From Chloroflexota bacterium (GTDB lineage Bacteria > Chloroflexota > Limnocylindria > Limnocylindrales > CSP1-4): a stretch of DNA of 16,252 nucleotides. A model generated the notes under the pieces. It saw only the letters and a program-made list of their open reading frames with translations, did no database searches and had not been told where the DNA came from. The position numbers and the translations under genes were made by a program. Location: assembly GCA_017881985.1 (NCBI GenBank), contig JADGQH010000042.1, forward strand, positions 1 to 16,252. Direction: 5' to 3'. Below are positions 1-5,871 of the stretch, piece after piece (the stretch's first letter is position 1; each line of letters starts with the position of its first letter).

Positions 1-7
1 GACCGTC

Positions 8-42
8 TGCCAAACTTGGCATCCTGCCAAGCGTACTTGACA
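8..42 (+). promoter_or_regulatory. Probable promoter/operator of the XRE-membrane protein pair
   Basis: TGCCAA at 8-13 and TTGGCA at 16-21 form a perfect inverted repeat with a 2-base centre, and a third TGCCAA half-site lies at 25-30. A consensus -35 hexamer TTGACA follows at 37-42. The best-spaced -10 position (60-65) is poor, but with 17-base spacing transcription would begin at or next to the ATG at 72, which has no visible Shine-Dalgarno sequence, so a leaderless transcript is possible. Small XRE regulators commonly bind inverted repeats at their own promoters; autoregulation here is inferred. Confidence 0.5.
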
Positions 43-71
43 TATCTCGCCGCATCGCTCACCGTTGCGAC

Positions 72-296
72 ATGGCGACACGACCCGACGCCCGGCTCCA
101 GAACCGCCTCCGGGTCGCTCGTGCCGAGCGCGATCTCTCGCAGGATCAGCTTGCCCGGACAGCCGGCGTCAGCCGGCAGACGATCAGCTCGATCGAGACC
201 GGCCAGTACTGCCCGTCGACCCTCCTGGCCTTTCGCCTTGCCCGCGTGCTGGGGGCTCCCATCGACGGGCTCTTCTGGCTCGAAGGAGAAACCTGA
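72..296 (+). CDS. Small XRE-family helix-turn-helix regulator
   Basis: This 74-residue protein is essentially one Cro/C1-type DNA-binding domain. Residues 11-66 carry the typical five-helix pattern: LSQDQLARTAGVSRQTISSIE (residues 22-42) contains the turn and recognition helix, and the tail around residues 57-70 (ARVLG, then a short hydrophobic stretch ending in LFWLE) is typical of the compact YozG-like regulators. No ligand or dimerisation domain is present. The TGA stop overlaps the ATG of the next gene (TGATG), so the two are translated as a pair. The ATG has no clear ribosome binding site, consistent with a leaderless message. Such small regulators are often paired with small membrane proteins of unknown role; here it probably represses its own promoter through the palindrome at 8-21. 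Confidence 0.9.
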   Translation: MATRPDARLQNRLRVARAERDLSQDQLARTAGVSRQTISSIETGQYCPSTLLAFRLARVLGAPIDGLFWLEGET

Positions 297-601
297 TGGA
301 TCGCCTGGTCCCCCGAGACGAGCGGGAAGCGAGCATCGACCACGCGGCGGACCGCCTGTCGTACCTGGTGCTCTCGTTCGGGCTTCTCGCGATCGTTGCG
401 TATCGCAGCCTGGTGGACCGCCAGGCATCCTGGGATCTCCTCGGTCTCGTGCTGCTCGGCGGGCTTGTCGGCACCGCCTACCGGGTCCGGCGACGGGTCG
501 TCTCTCGTCGCTGGCAGCTGGTTGCCCTTGGCACGGTCGCCGTCGCGTTCGCGGTCGCGGCGATCATCGCGTTCGCCGCGCGAGCCCAGGGCTCCGGCTG
601 A
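296..601 (+). CDS. Small three-helix membrane protein partnered with the XRE regulator
   Basis: This 101-residue protein has a charged N terminus (residues 1-20), three hydrophobic segments at about 21-37, 46-62 and 74-95, and an Arg-rich loop (residues 64-72) between the second and third helix. I do not recognise the family with certainty; in layout it resembles small membrane proteins (such as DUF2178-like ones) that sit directly downstream of YozG-type XRE regulators. AAGGAG at 283-288 is 7 bases before the ATG, and the ATG overlaps the preceding TGA, which fixes the start. Longer upstream extensions of the same frame run through the regulator and are shadows. Possible roles are signal reception for the regulator or a membrane stress function; neither can be read from the sequence. 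Confidence 0.8.
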   Translation: MDRLVPRDEREASIDHAADRLSYLVLSFGLLAIVAYRSLVDRQASWDLLGLVLLGGLVGTAYRVRRRVVSRRWQLVALGTVAVAFAVAAIIAFAARAQGSG

Positions 602-633
602 CGCCCGATCCCCGACGGGGGCGCATCGGGGCG
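602..633. terminator. Nested GC-rich stem-loop between convergent genes
   Basis: CGCCCGAT (602-609) pairs with ATCGGGGCG (625-633) with one bulged base, and CCCC/GGGG (610-613, 617-620) forms an inner stem around GAC. It lies directly after the membrane-protein stop and before the 3' end of the convergent DUF1905 gene. There is no T-tract, so it would be a non-canonical or bidirectional terminator. Confidence 0.4.
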
Positions 634-691
634 GCGCGCGCGGCCGCGCCTGGCCCCGGTCTTGCCCTGGCTGGACCGCCCTATTGAAGCG

Positions 692-1141
692 TCAGCGAAC
701 CCGCCCTTCGCGAAGCGCTTCGATCGACCTCGCGATCCGGCGCTGCCTCGTCTCGTCGGTCTTCGCGCCCTCGATCGACAGGACGTGCCAGGACTTGTTG
801 CTGTACGAGAGCCCGTCGAACGTCGCACGCGCCGTCGGATCCTCGTCGAGGGCGGCCGCGAAGTCGGCCGGCACCGTCACCGTTCGCGCCGCCGTGTCGA
901 GCTCGAGCTCGACGTCCACCTCGTCGCCCGCGGCGACCCCCGCGCCCGCGCGGTGCTCCGAGCTCACCCCGATCAGCGACTCGCCGCCCATGACGGCGAC
1001 CGTGCTCCTGTACGTGTAGCCGTTGATCGTCACGAGGACCGGCGGCCGCTTGCCCGACCCGAGCGCCTCGACGATCTCGGGTGGGACACGCATGCCGGTG
1101 GCCGTCCTGCCGTTCAGGTCAACCGTCGTGCGAAATCGCAT
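692..1141 (-). CDS. DUF1905 / YdeI-like (OmdA-type) protein
   Basis: The 149-residue protein has two parts. Residues 2-85 match the DUF1905 beta-barrel pattern (FRTTVDLNGRTATGMRVPPEIV, then a conserved NGYTYRSTV and GDEVDVELE). Residues 90-149 match the helical YdeI/OmpD-associated tail, including AKTDETRQRRI (residues 126-136), the family's signature of an AK followed by TR-RRI. Family members have been linked to bacteriocin tolerance, but the biochemical role is not established. The ATG is 20 bases after the YciI-like stop on the same strand, so the two form an operon. A longer open frame upstream runs through the YciI-like gene and is not used. Size is as expected for the family. Confidence 0.88.
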   Translation of the reverse strand: MRFRTTVDLNGRTATGMRVPPEIVEALGSGKRPPVLVTINGYTYRSTVAVMGGESLIGVSSEHRAGAGVAAGDEVDVELELDTAARTVTVPADFAAALDEDPTARATFDGLSYSNKSWHVLSIEGAKTDETRQRRIARSIEALREGRVR

Positions 1142-1161
1142 GACTCTCCCCTCGGCAGCCT

Positions 1162-1479
1162 TCAGGCGTCGTTGAGCTTCAGGAGACCGTAGGGGCGGAT
1201 CAGGAAGGTTGCCCACGCGCCCGAGGTCCAGTAGACGTCGGTCTCTGCGAGGTTGCGCGCCGCGGCTTCGTCCGCAACCCGCACCACGATGAAGGCTGAC
1301 TCGACATTGCCCAGGGCCCCAGCGACGATCACCACGCCCTCGCGCATCAGCTGCGCGAGCCTGGTGAGGTGGGCGTGGCGGACGGGCCGCCGTCGAGTCT
1401 CCCCGTCGGGCCTGAATTGCGCCTCGATCGCCCAGACGTGCTCGAACTCGACGCCCTCCGGGATCTCTGCGTCGTTCAT
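1162..1479 (-). CDS. YciI-like (DGPF/YCII) domain protein
   Basis: This 105-residue protein has the alpha-beta dimeric ferredoxin-like layout of the YCII family: a first strand (HVWAIEAQFRPDG, residues 14-26), a VRHAHLTRLAQLMREG helix (33-48) followed by a strand IVAGALG, then a second repeat with helix and DVYWTSG (81-87). The conserved His-X-X-(Leu) and Asp-containing positions proposed as a catalytic or binding pair in YciI are present. Function of the family is unresolved; small-molecule binding or a dehalogenase-like reaction has been suggested. GGAGG lies 8 bases before the ATG. It is first in an operon with the DUF1905 protein, and two perfect palindromes lie 36-61 bases upstream. Confidence 0.88.
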   Translation of the reverse strand: MNDAEIPEGVEFEHVWAIEAQFRPDGETRRRPVRHAHLTRLAQLMREGVVIVAGALGNVESAFIVVRVADEAAARNLAETDVYWTSGAWATFLIRPYGLLKLNDA

Positions 1480-1514
1480 CGATCGTGCCTCCGGTCCCGC
1501 TGCGCGCGCCTGCC

Positions 1515-1540
1515 ATCCGCGGCGCGGATGTTCACGTGAA
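1515..1540 (-). promoter_or_regulatory. Two adjacent palindromes upstream of the YciI-DUF1905 operon
   Basis: ATCCGCG-G-CGCGGAT (1515-1529) is a perfect 15-base inverted repeat, followed one base later by TTCACGTGAA (1531-1540), a perfect 10-base palindrome. Both lie 36-61 bases ahead of the YciI-like start codon, where a promoter or operator is expected. No convincing -35/-10 pair is visible, so the promoter itself is not placed. Confidence 0.45.
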
Positions 1541-1603
1541 GCGTAGCGCCGGCTCGGGTGGCCGGCGGGCGGGTGGATCCCGCCCGGAAGCCGCCGCAGC
1601 CGC

Positions 1604-1840
1604 TCAGCCGAACCAGGTCTGGATGTCCACCGGGCTGGCCGTCGGGCCCTTGATGAGGGCCAGGACCGCCTCGATGGGGAGGCTGGTGCGCCGCGCGACG
1701 AGGCGGGCGATCCGCTCCGGGTCACATCCACAGCGGTTCAGGGCTCGCCGATCGAGGCGTGGCCAGATGCTGAGGGCTCGCAGGTTGTATCGGCACGCTG
1801 TGCCACCGCCGGGATCGAACCGACTCGGCCGACTGTCCAT
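1604..1840 (-). CDS. Small hypothetical protein with a CGC motif
   Basis: The 78-residue product has a basic, disordered-looking N terminus, then a helical core from about residue 18: RYNLRALSIWPRLDRRAL, RCGCDPERIARLVARRTSLP, IEAVLALIKG, ending in QTWFG. The Cys-Gly-Cys (residues 37-39) followed by DPERIA and a second helix suggests a compact helix bundle, perhaps DNA- or partner-binding. I do not recognise the family. The ATG at 1840 has GGAGG 7 bases upstream, which strongly supports both the gene and its start. It is 129 bases downstream of the NUDIX gene on the same strand and may be read with it. Confidence 0.68.
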   Translation of the reverse strand: MDSRPSRFDPGGGTACRYNLRALSIWPRLDRRALNRCGCDPERIARLVARRTSLPIEAVLALIKGPTASPVDIQTWFG

Positions 1841-1969
1841 CGCAGGCCCTCCGCCAGATGAAGATCCGAGATGAGGCCGTGACCAGGACCCGGACCCGCC
1901 GATGGGGGCCGCAGACTAGCACGCACTCGCGACGTTGCCAACACCCGAATCGACCAGCTCGGGGTGGGC

Positions 1970-2626
1970 TCACCTCCGGCGGTCGAGCGCCTCGCGCTGG
2001 ACGGCGAGCATCGTGAGGGCGTCGGAGATTCGCCCGTCGAGAGTCATCGCCAGGGCTTCGTCGAAGGCCACCCACCGGGCCTGCAGCTCCTCTGTCCCCT
2101 CGGGTGAGGCCGCGCCGCCCTCCAGGTCCGTCGCGACGAAGAAGACGGCGAGCTCGTCCGTCACCGAGTTCGAGAGCGCCGCGCGTCCGAGCTCCCGCCA
2201 CGTCGCGGCGCGATACCCGGTCTCCTCGGCCAGCTCCCGTCGGGCCGCGTCGATCTCGGACTCGTTCGGGCCGCCGCCGCCCTCGGGGATCTCCCAGGAG
2301 TAGGCGTCGAGCGGGTATCGATGCTGCCCCACGAGGAGGACACGATCACGCTCGTCGATCGCCAGGACCCCGATCGCCCGGTTCGCGAAGTGCACGACGC
2401 CGTAGATCCCGGGCGCCCCGTCGGGCCGGATGACCTCGTCGTGCCACACGGTCAGCCACGGGTTCTCGTAGGCGACCCGGCGTTCCAGGCGCTGCCAGGG
2501 ACTGTCACCCGCCGCGAGCTGCTCGCCGTCGTCGCTCGGCCGCGAGCCGTCGTCGATCGAGTGCCCACCGTGGTCGCTCACCGAATCCGGGGCAACCTTC
2601 GATCGTCGTTCGCGTGACCTGGACAC
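1970..2626 (-). CDS. NUDIX hydrolase, ADP-ribose pyrophosphatase type
   Basis: The canonical NUDIX box GX5EX7REUXEEXGU is intact at residues 116-138, with catalytic REL-EE at 130-135. The N-terminal part has the ADP-ribose pyrophosphatase signature (ENPWLTVWHDEVIRPDG, residues 54-70, then VGQHRYP at 99-105), and LSNSVTDELAVFFVA (151-165) matches the substrate-loop region. Members hydrolyse ADP-ribose or related nucleoside diphosphate sugars to AMP and a sugar phosphate with Mg or Mn. Length is 218 residues if the GTG at 2626 is used; the first 40 residues are low-complexity and poorly supported, and another GTG at 2581 would give 203. It follows the exporter gene by 40 bases on the same strand, so co-transcription is likely. 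Confidence 0.9.
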   Translation of the reverse strand: MSRSRERRSKVAPDSVSDHGGHSIDDGSRPSDDGEQLAAGDSPWQRLERRVAYENPWLTVWHDEVIRPDGAPGIYGVVHFANRAIGVLAIDERDRVLLVGQHRYPLDAYSWEIPEGGGGPNESEIDAARRELAEETGYRAATWRELGRAALSNSVTDELAVFFVATDLEGGAASPEGTEELQARWVAFDEALAMTLDGRISDALTMLAVQREALDRRR

Positions 2627-2666
2627 CCGGCCATCGTACCCGGCAGCCTGCCGTCGATCCGCGGCG

Positions 2667-4424
2667 CTACCCGACGGCGGCCTCGTCGGGCACGGCCGCC
2701 TCGACTGCGGGGACCGGCTCGGGGTCGTGGCGCGTGTCCGGGAGCAATGCGCTGAAGAAGACGCCGAGCACGACGAACGCGAGCGCGGTGTAGCCGGCCA
2801 GGTGGGTCGCCGAGACGAACGCGTCCTCGATCGGGGCGACCGTTCGCGGCAGGGCGGCCACGAATGCCGGGTCGGCGAAGCAGGCTGCCTGGTCCGGCGC
2901 GAGCGTCCCCTGCCCGACGAACCCCGCGCCGTCCGCGGCCGACGGGTTCCTCAGGGCCGGCAGGATCTGGCCCGCCGATTCGTCGACCAACGACACGATC
3001 AGCTCGCGGCACTGAACCGGCACGTCGGGGAGCGATGCCGCGAGGTTGTCGCGGCTCCCGCCGACGAGCGCGGCGAACAGGACCGTGCCCAGGATCGCGA
3101 CGCCGAGCGCCGAGCCCACCTGGCGCATCGTCGAGTTCGTGCCCGACGCAAGGCCGGAGCGGCTTCCGGGGATCTCCGAGAGCACGATGCTCGTGAGCTG
3201 GGCCGTCGCGAGACCCACGCCGATGCCGTACACGAACAGCGGCGCGGCAAGCAGGAGCCCGCTCGTATCCCGGCCGATCAGGAACGTCGTCACGAGGATG
3301 CCCACGGCCTCGAGCGACATCCCCAGCGTGACGGCACGTCGAGGGCCCCAGCTGCGGGCCACGGTCACGGCGACCGGCGCCGCCGCGAACGAGCCGAGGG
3401 CAAGGGCGAGGAACGCGAGTCCCGTCTCGAAGGCGCTGTACCCGATGACCCCCTGGAGGAAGAGCGGGAGCGCGAACAGCAGACCGAACTCGCCGAGGCT
3501 GACGATCGTGCCGGCGAGGTTCCCGTAGCGGAAGGCTCGAAAGCCCCACAGCGAGAAGTCGAACAGGAAGAACTTCCCGGCACGCTGCCGCCGGATCTCG
3601 ATGATCGTGAAGAGGAGGATCGCGACGATGCCGACGCCGATCGCGATCGGCACGATCGAGATCGATGCGAGCGGCCAGCGCCAGTCAAGGATGCCGAACG
3701 GGTGGCTCGCGTTCGGGGCCCACCAGCCGTACGTGCGTCCCTCGATCAGTCCGAACACGATGCCGCCGAGGCCCAGCGTGATGAGGATGAAGCCGGGCAG
3801 GTCGAAGCCCAGCCTGGAGTCCTCGTCGCGCGACTCGCGGATGTACACCAGCGTCCCGATGACGGCGAGGATGCCCACCGGGAGGTTGAGGAAGAACGCC
3901 CAGCGCCAGGACAGGTTCGTCGTCAGCCAGCCGCCGAGGAGCGGCCCGATGGCGGCCATCCCGCCGATCACGGCTCCCCAGATCCCGAAGGCGATCGCGC
4001 GGTCGCGCCCCCGGAAGTTGGCGTTGAGGATCGACTGCGTGGCCGGCAGGATCATGGCCCCGCCCAGGCCCTGGACAAGCCGAGCCCCGATCAGCATCTC
4101 GCCGCTGCTCGCCACGCCGGCGACCATCGAGGCCAGCACGAACAGGACGAGCCCGGCGACGTACATCGCGCGGCGGCCGAGGACGTCGCCCATCCTGCCG
4201 AGCGTCACGAGGAGCGCCGCGAACACGAGGGTGTAGATGGCGTTCACCCACTCCGCGGCCGTCGAGTCGAGCTTGAGGTCGCGGATGATCGAGGGGACCG
4301 CCACGTTCACGATCGTCGCGTCGACGATGATCATCGCGACGCCGAGGCTCAGCATCGCGAGCCCAAGCCAGCGCCCCCGGCCCTCCGTGTGCATCGACAT
4401 CGGCTCCGCGGCCTGGTTGGTCAT
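2667..4424 (-). CDS. DHA2-family MFS multidrug exporter (EmrB/QacA type, 14 helices)
   Basis: The 585-residue protein is a proton-driven drug efflux carrier of the inner membrane. Residues 17-215 hold the first six helices, with helix 1 motif VDATIVNVAVPSI (34-46), motif A GRMGDVLGRR (76-85), LVQGLGGAMILPA (116-128), and motif C-like AVIGGMAAIGPLLGGW (151-166) followed by WRWAFFLNLPVGI (173-185). A second half begins near 295. A roughly 75-residue hydrophilic loop (about 458-533) with two Cys (472, 515) precedes the last helix. The ATG at 4424 has GGGAG 9 bases upstream; a 16-residue longer frame is not supported. It lies downstream of a MarR-type regulator on the same strand and upstream of a NUDIX gene, fitting regulated export. 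Confidence 0.95.
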   Translation of the reverse strand: MTNQAAEPMSMHTEGRGRWLGLAMLSLGVAMIIVDATIVNVAVPSIIRDLKLDSTAAEWVNAIYTLVFAALLVTLGRMGDVLGRRAMYVAGLVLFVLASMVAGVASSGEMLIGARLVQGLGGAMILPATQSILNANFRGRDRAIAFGIWGAVIGGMAAIGPLLGGWLTTNLSWRWAFFLNLPVGILAVIGTLVYIRESRDEDSRLGFDLPGFILITLGLGGIVFGLIEGRTYGWWAPNASHPFGILDWRWPLASISIVPIAIGVGIVAILLFTIIEIRRQRAGKFFLFDFSLWGFRAFRYGNLAGTIVSLGEFGLLFALPLFLQGVIGYSAFETGLAFLALALGSFAAAPVAVTVARSWGPRRAVTLGMSLEAVGILVTTFLIGRDTSGLLLAAPLFVYGIGVGLATAQLTSIVLSEIPGSRSGLASGTNSTMRQVGSALGVAILGTVLFAALVGGSRDNLAASLPDVPVQCRELIVSLVDESAGQILPALRNPSAADGAGFVGQGTLAPDQAACFADPAFVAALPRTVAPIEDAFVSATHLAGYTALAFVVLGVFFSALLPDTRHDPEPVPAVEAAVPDEAAVG

Positions 4425-4505
4425 CCCGTGATGCTCCCGAGCTCCTGGCAGCCGATCGGTGCATCCGAACATCCGCCTCGCGCGCAGACGGCTCCCCGCG
4501 CCCAG

Positions 4506-4558
4506 ATGGTTCGTCTCGTGCCGATGGTTGCTCTACGCAATGGTTCGTCTCGGATGGT
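4506..4558 (-). promoter_or_regulatory. Repeated ATGGTTCGTCTCG boxes upstream of the exporter
   Basis: The 13-base sequence ATGGTTCGTCTCG occurs at 4506-4518 and again at 4540-4552. ATGGT also starts at 4524 and 4554, giving four boxes at 14-18 base spacing within about 55 bases, 80-135 bases upstream of the exporter start codon. They are a plausible binding site for the adjacent MarR-type regulator or another factor. The TTCGTC core also occurs in the palindrome flank ahead of the MarR gene (5233-5238), a weak link between the two sites. Confidence 0.42.
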
Positions 4559-4648
4559 ACATCGGAGGCTCGGAGCCCGCCCGGGCTCGACCGGCATGAG
4601 CCCTGCCCTGGACGCCGAACGGGCCGGGGCCGGCTTTCGTGCCCGTGC

Positions 4649-5209
4649 TCAGGTGTTCAGTCGGGCACGAGGCAGCTCATCGACCGCGTGACGCAGGAAG
4701 GTCCGCACGGCGGCCCGGCCCGCTGGATCGAGCGGGGCAAGCGCACGTTCGATCGCTTCCGCGCGCCACAGGTAGGCGCGCTCGACGACGGCGCTCGCCT
4801 CCGGCGTGAGCGATACGTGGACGATTCGGCGATCCGCCCGGTCGGGTGCGCGCACCACCATCGCGGATGCCTCGAGCTCCGAGACGACGCGGCTCGCCCA
4901 GCCGACCGAGATGCCGAGGCCTTCTGCGAGCTCGCCGATGGTCCGAGTTCCGTGGCGCCCGATGTGCATCGCAGCGCGGATTGCGTGGGCCGATACCGGC
5001 GGGCGCAAACGGGGCGCGCCCCCGTGCGGGTCCGGCTCGACGCCGTGCGGGTCCGATTTCCCGCCGTGGGCATCCGGCTCCGTGCCCGGATCGTCGTCTC
5101 GGGTCGCGTACACCACGTGGATCAGCTCGACCAGCAGCCGGCCGACATCGATGGCGTCGTCCGATGGCGTGGCGCCGTCGTCGGATGGCGTGTCGCCCTC
5201 GGTGTCCAT
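4649..5209 (-). CDS. MarR-family transcriptional regulator with His-rich repeat insert
   Basis: The 186-residue protein has a winged helix-turn-helix at about residues 72-137: TIGELAEGLGISVGWASRVV (90-109) is the HTH, and DRADRRIVHVSLTPEA (123-138) is the typical MarR wing and its DXR motif. Dimerisation helices would be residues 20-36 and 140-181. Between the first helix and the HTH is an unusual hydrophilic insert, residues 45-64, with PDAHGG/SDPHG/PDPHGG repeats, and the N terminus repeats TPSDDG/TPSDDA. The ATG at 5209 is chosen because a 41-residue longer frame crosses the upstream palindrome. It probably controls the exporter downstream and itself through the palindrome at 5224-5236; the ligand is unknown. 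Confidence 0.88.
   Translation of the reverse strand: MDTEGDTPSDDGATPSDDAIDVGRLLVELIHVVYATRDDDPGTEPDAHGGKSDPHGVEPDPHGGAPRLRPPVSAHAIRAAMHIGRHGTRTIGELAEGLGISVGWASRVVSELEASAMVVRAPDRADRRIVHVSLTPEASAVVERAYLWRAEAIERALAPLDPAGRAAVRTFLRHAVDELPRARLNT
5018..5077 (-). repeat. Degenerate tandem repeat encoding (D/E)PDPHGG in the MarR gene
   Basis: Three imperfect units with the core GCCGTGCGGGTCCG on the + strand encode PDAHGG, SDPHG and PDPHGG. The repeat inserts a flexible His/Asp-rich linker before the DNA-binding domain; slippage is the likely origin. Confidence 0.6.
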
Positions 5210-5223
5210 GGGTTTGATCGTAG

Positions 5224-5236
5224 CGAAACAGTTTCG
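5224..5236 (-). promoter_or_regulatory. Perfect palindrome CGAAAC-A-GTTTCG ahead of the MarR gene
   Basis: Two 6-base arms around one A, only 15 bases upstream of the MarR-type ATG, in the expected place for an autoregulatory operator. It is unusually AT-rich for this region. Confidence 0.55.
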
Positions 5237-5258
5237 TCCGTGCGAACCCGGTCGTGGA

Positions 5259-5393
5259 TCGGAGGCCTTCTCGATCGCGCTCGCCCCAGCGTTCTGGGTG
5301 GGCATCGGAGGGGCCATCGTGGCGGCCGTCATCGTCCTGCTCCTCCGCGAGGAGCCGATGCGTCAGACGTTCGAGTTCGCCGAGACCGACTGA
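5259..5393 (+). pseudogene. C-terminal relic of an MFS exporter
   Basis: One frame ending in TGA at 5391-5393 gives 44 residues: SEAFSIALAPAFWVGIGGAI, then a hydrophobic run and LLLREEPMRQ, then an acidic tail. This is the usual last transmembrane helix and tail of DHA2/EmrB-type exporters (an FWV-led helix ending in LLLRE.P). No start codon with a ribosome binding site precedes it, and the MarR start and palindrome lie immediately upstream, leaving no room for the other 13 helices. It is not a copy of the tail of the intact exporter at 2667, so it derives from a different exporter gene, probably once divergent from the MarR gene. The exact left boundary is uncertain. Confidence 0.6.
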
Positions 5394-5491
5394 CCGGCGG
5401 GGCGCCCTGGCGGGCCGGTCGCTGTCCGCGACGGACGGCGGGCGACGGGGTTGAGCCTGCGACCGGGAAGGCGGCGTCCCCGGCGTCGACC

Positions 5492-5641
5492 TCAGCCGAT
5501 GTGTGCTGCCGCCATGAACCCAAGAAGCGCGCCGAGCACCGTGACGACGGGGACGAGCAGGACCAGCACCAGCAATGCGACCGACGTCGCAACGAACAGC
5601 GGGACCATCGATTTGTCGGCCTCGATCTCGATCTCGAGCAA
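5492..5641 (-). CDS. Possible tiny single-helix membrane protein
   Basis: A - strand frame ending in TGA at 5494-5492 encodes a hydrophobic protein. From a TTG at 5641 it has 49 residues: an acidic start (EIEIEADKSM), a long hydrophobic stretch with two Pro (VPLFVATSVALLVLVLLVPV and on through VLGALLGFMAAA), and HIG at the end. An ATG at 5608 would give 38 residues. The length and hydrophobicity of the run fit one long or two short membrane helices, and the alternate frames here lack any such pattern. No strong ribosome binding site is visible, so the start is unsure. A perfect palindrome lies 42 bases upstream of the TTG. Confidence 0.38.
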   Translation of the reverse strand: MLEIEIEADKSMVPLFVATSVALLVLVLLVPVVTVLGALLGFMAAAHIG

Positions 5642-5682
5642 GATCAATCGGCGCCAGTGTCCGGCGGCGGTGCCGCTGAGTC

Positions 5683-5697
5683 ATGACGGTCCGTCAT
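5683..5697. promoter_or_regulatory. Perfect palindrome ATGACGG-T-CCGTCAT
   Basis: Two 7-base arms around a single T. It lies between the 3' end of the GNAT gene and the small hydrophobic ORF on the same strand, so it would sit at the promoter of the latter. It has the size of a dimeric repressor site. Confidence 0.45.
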
Positions 5698-5747
5698 ACG
5701 GGAGGCCGGGACGATCGGCGGCGCACAGGAGGGTTGACCCGCCTCGT

Positions 5748-5802
5748 GCGGCCATCGGGCATGGCCCTCGGGGCGTGGCCGTCGGGCTGTGGCCGTCGGG
5801 CT
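5748..5802. repeat. Degenerate 14-base tandem repeat
   Basis: Four consecutive units: 13 bases at 5748-5760, then three of 14 bases at 5761-5774, 5775-5788 and 5789-5802. The last two are identical (GTGGCCGTCGGGCT); the first two match the pattern RYGGCCNTCGGG. It lies in the non-coding stretch 5698-5871 after the GNAT stop codon. Confidence 0.6.
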
Positions 5803-5871
5803 GCCCGCGGCGGGGCGGTCGGCCAGCCAGGCATGGCGCGCCGCGACCCGGCGGGCTCACAGCGTCGTCCC

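Noticed and set aside
1799..1824. tRNA-like T-arm on the - strand (TTCGATC loop with a 5-bp stem, followed by a 7-base acceptor-like strand)
   Set aside because: No matching 5' acceptor strand, D-arm or anticodon arm is found within 50-90 bases upstream, and the stretch is inside the well-supported 78-residue ORF. No flanking integrase was seen, so an att-site reading is also unsupported.
2578..2634. Short upstream ORF (18 codons) whose TGA overlaps an in-frame GTG of the NUDIX gene
   Set aside because: Unlike the leader before protein B it has no ribosome binding site, and the NUDIX start is itself uncertain, so coupling cannot be argued.
2727..4691. 654-residue open frame on the + strand, rich in Arg, Glu and Asp
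   Set aside because: It is the antisense shadow of the DHA2 exporter; its composition is that of complementary GC-rich codons and it has no domain.
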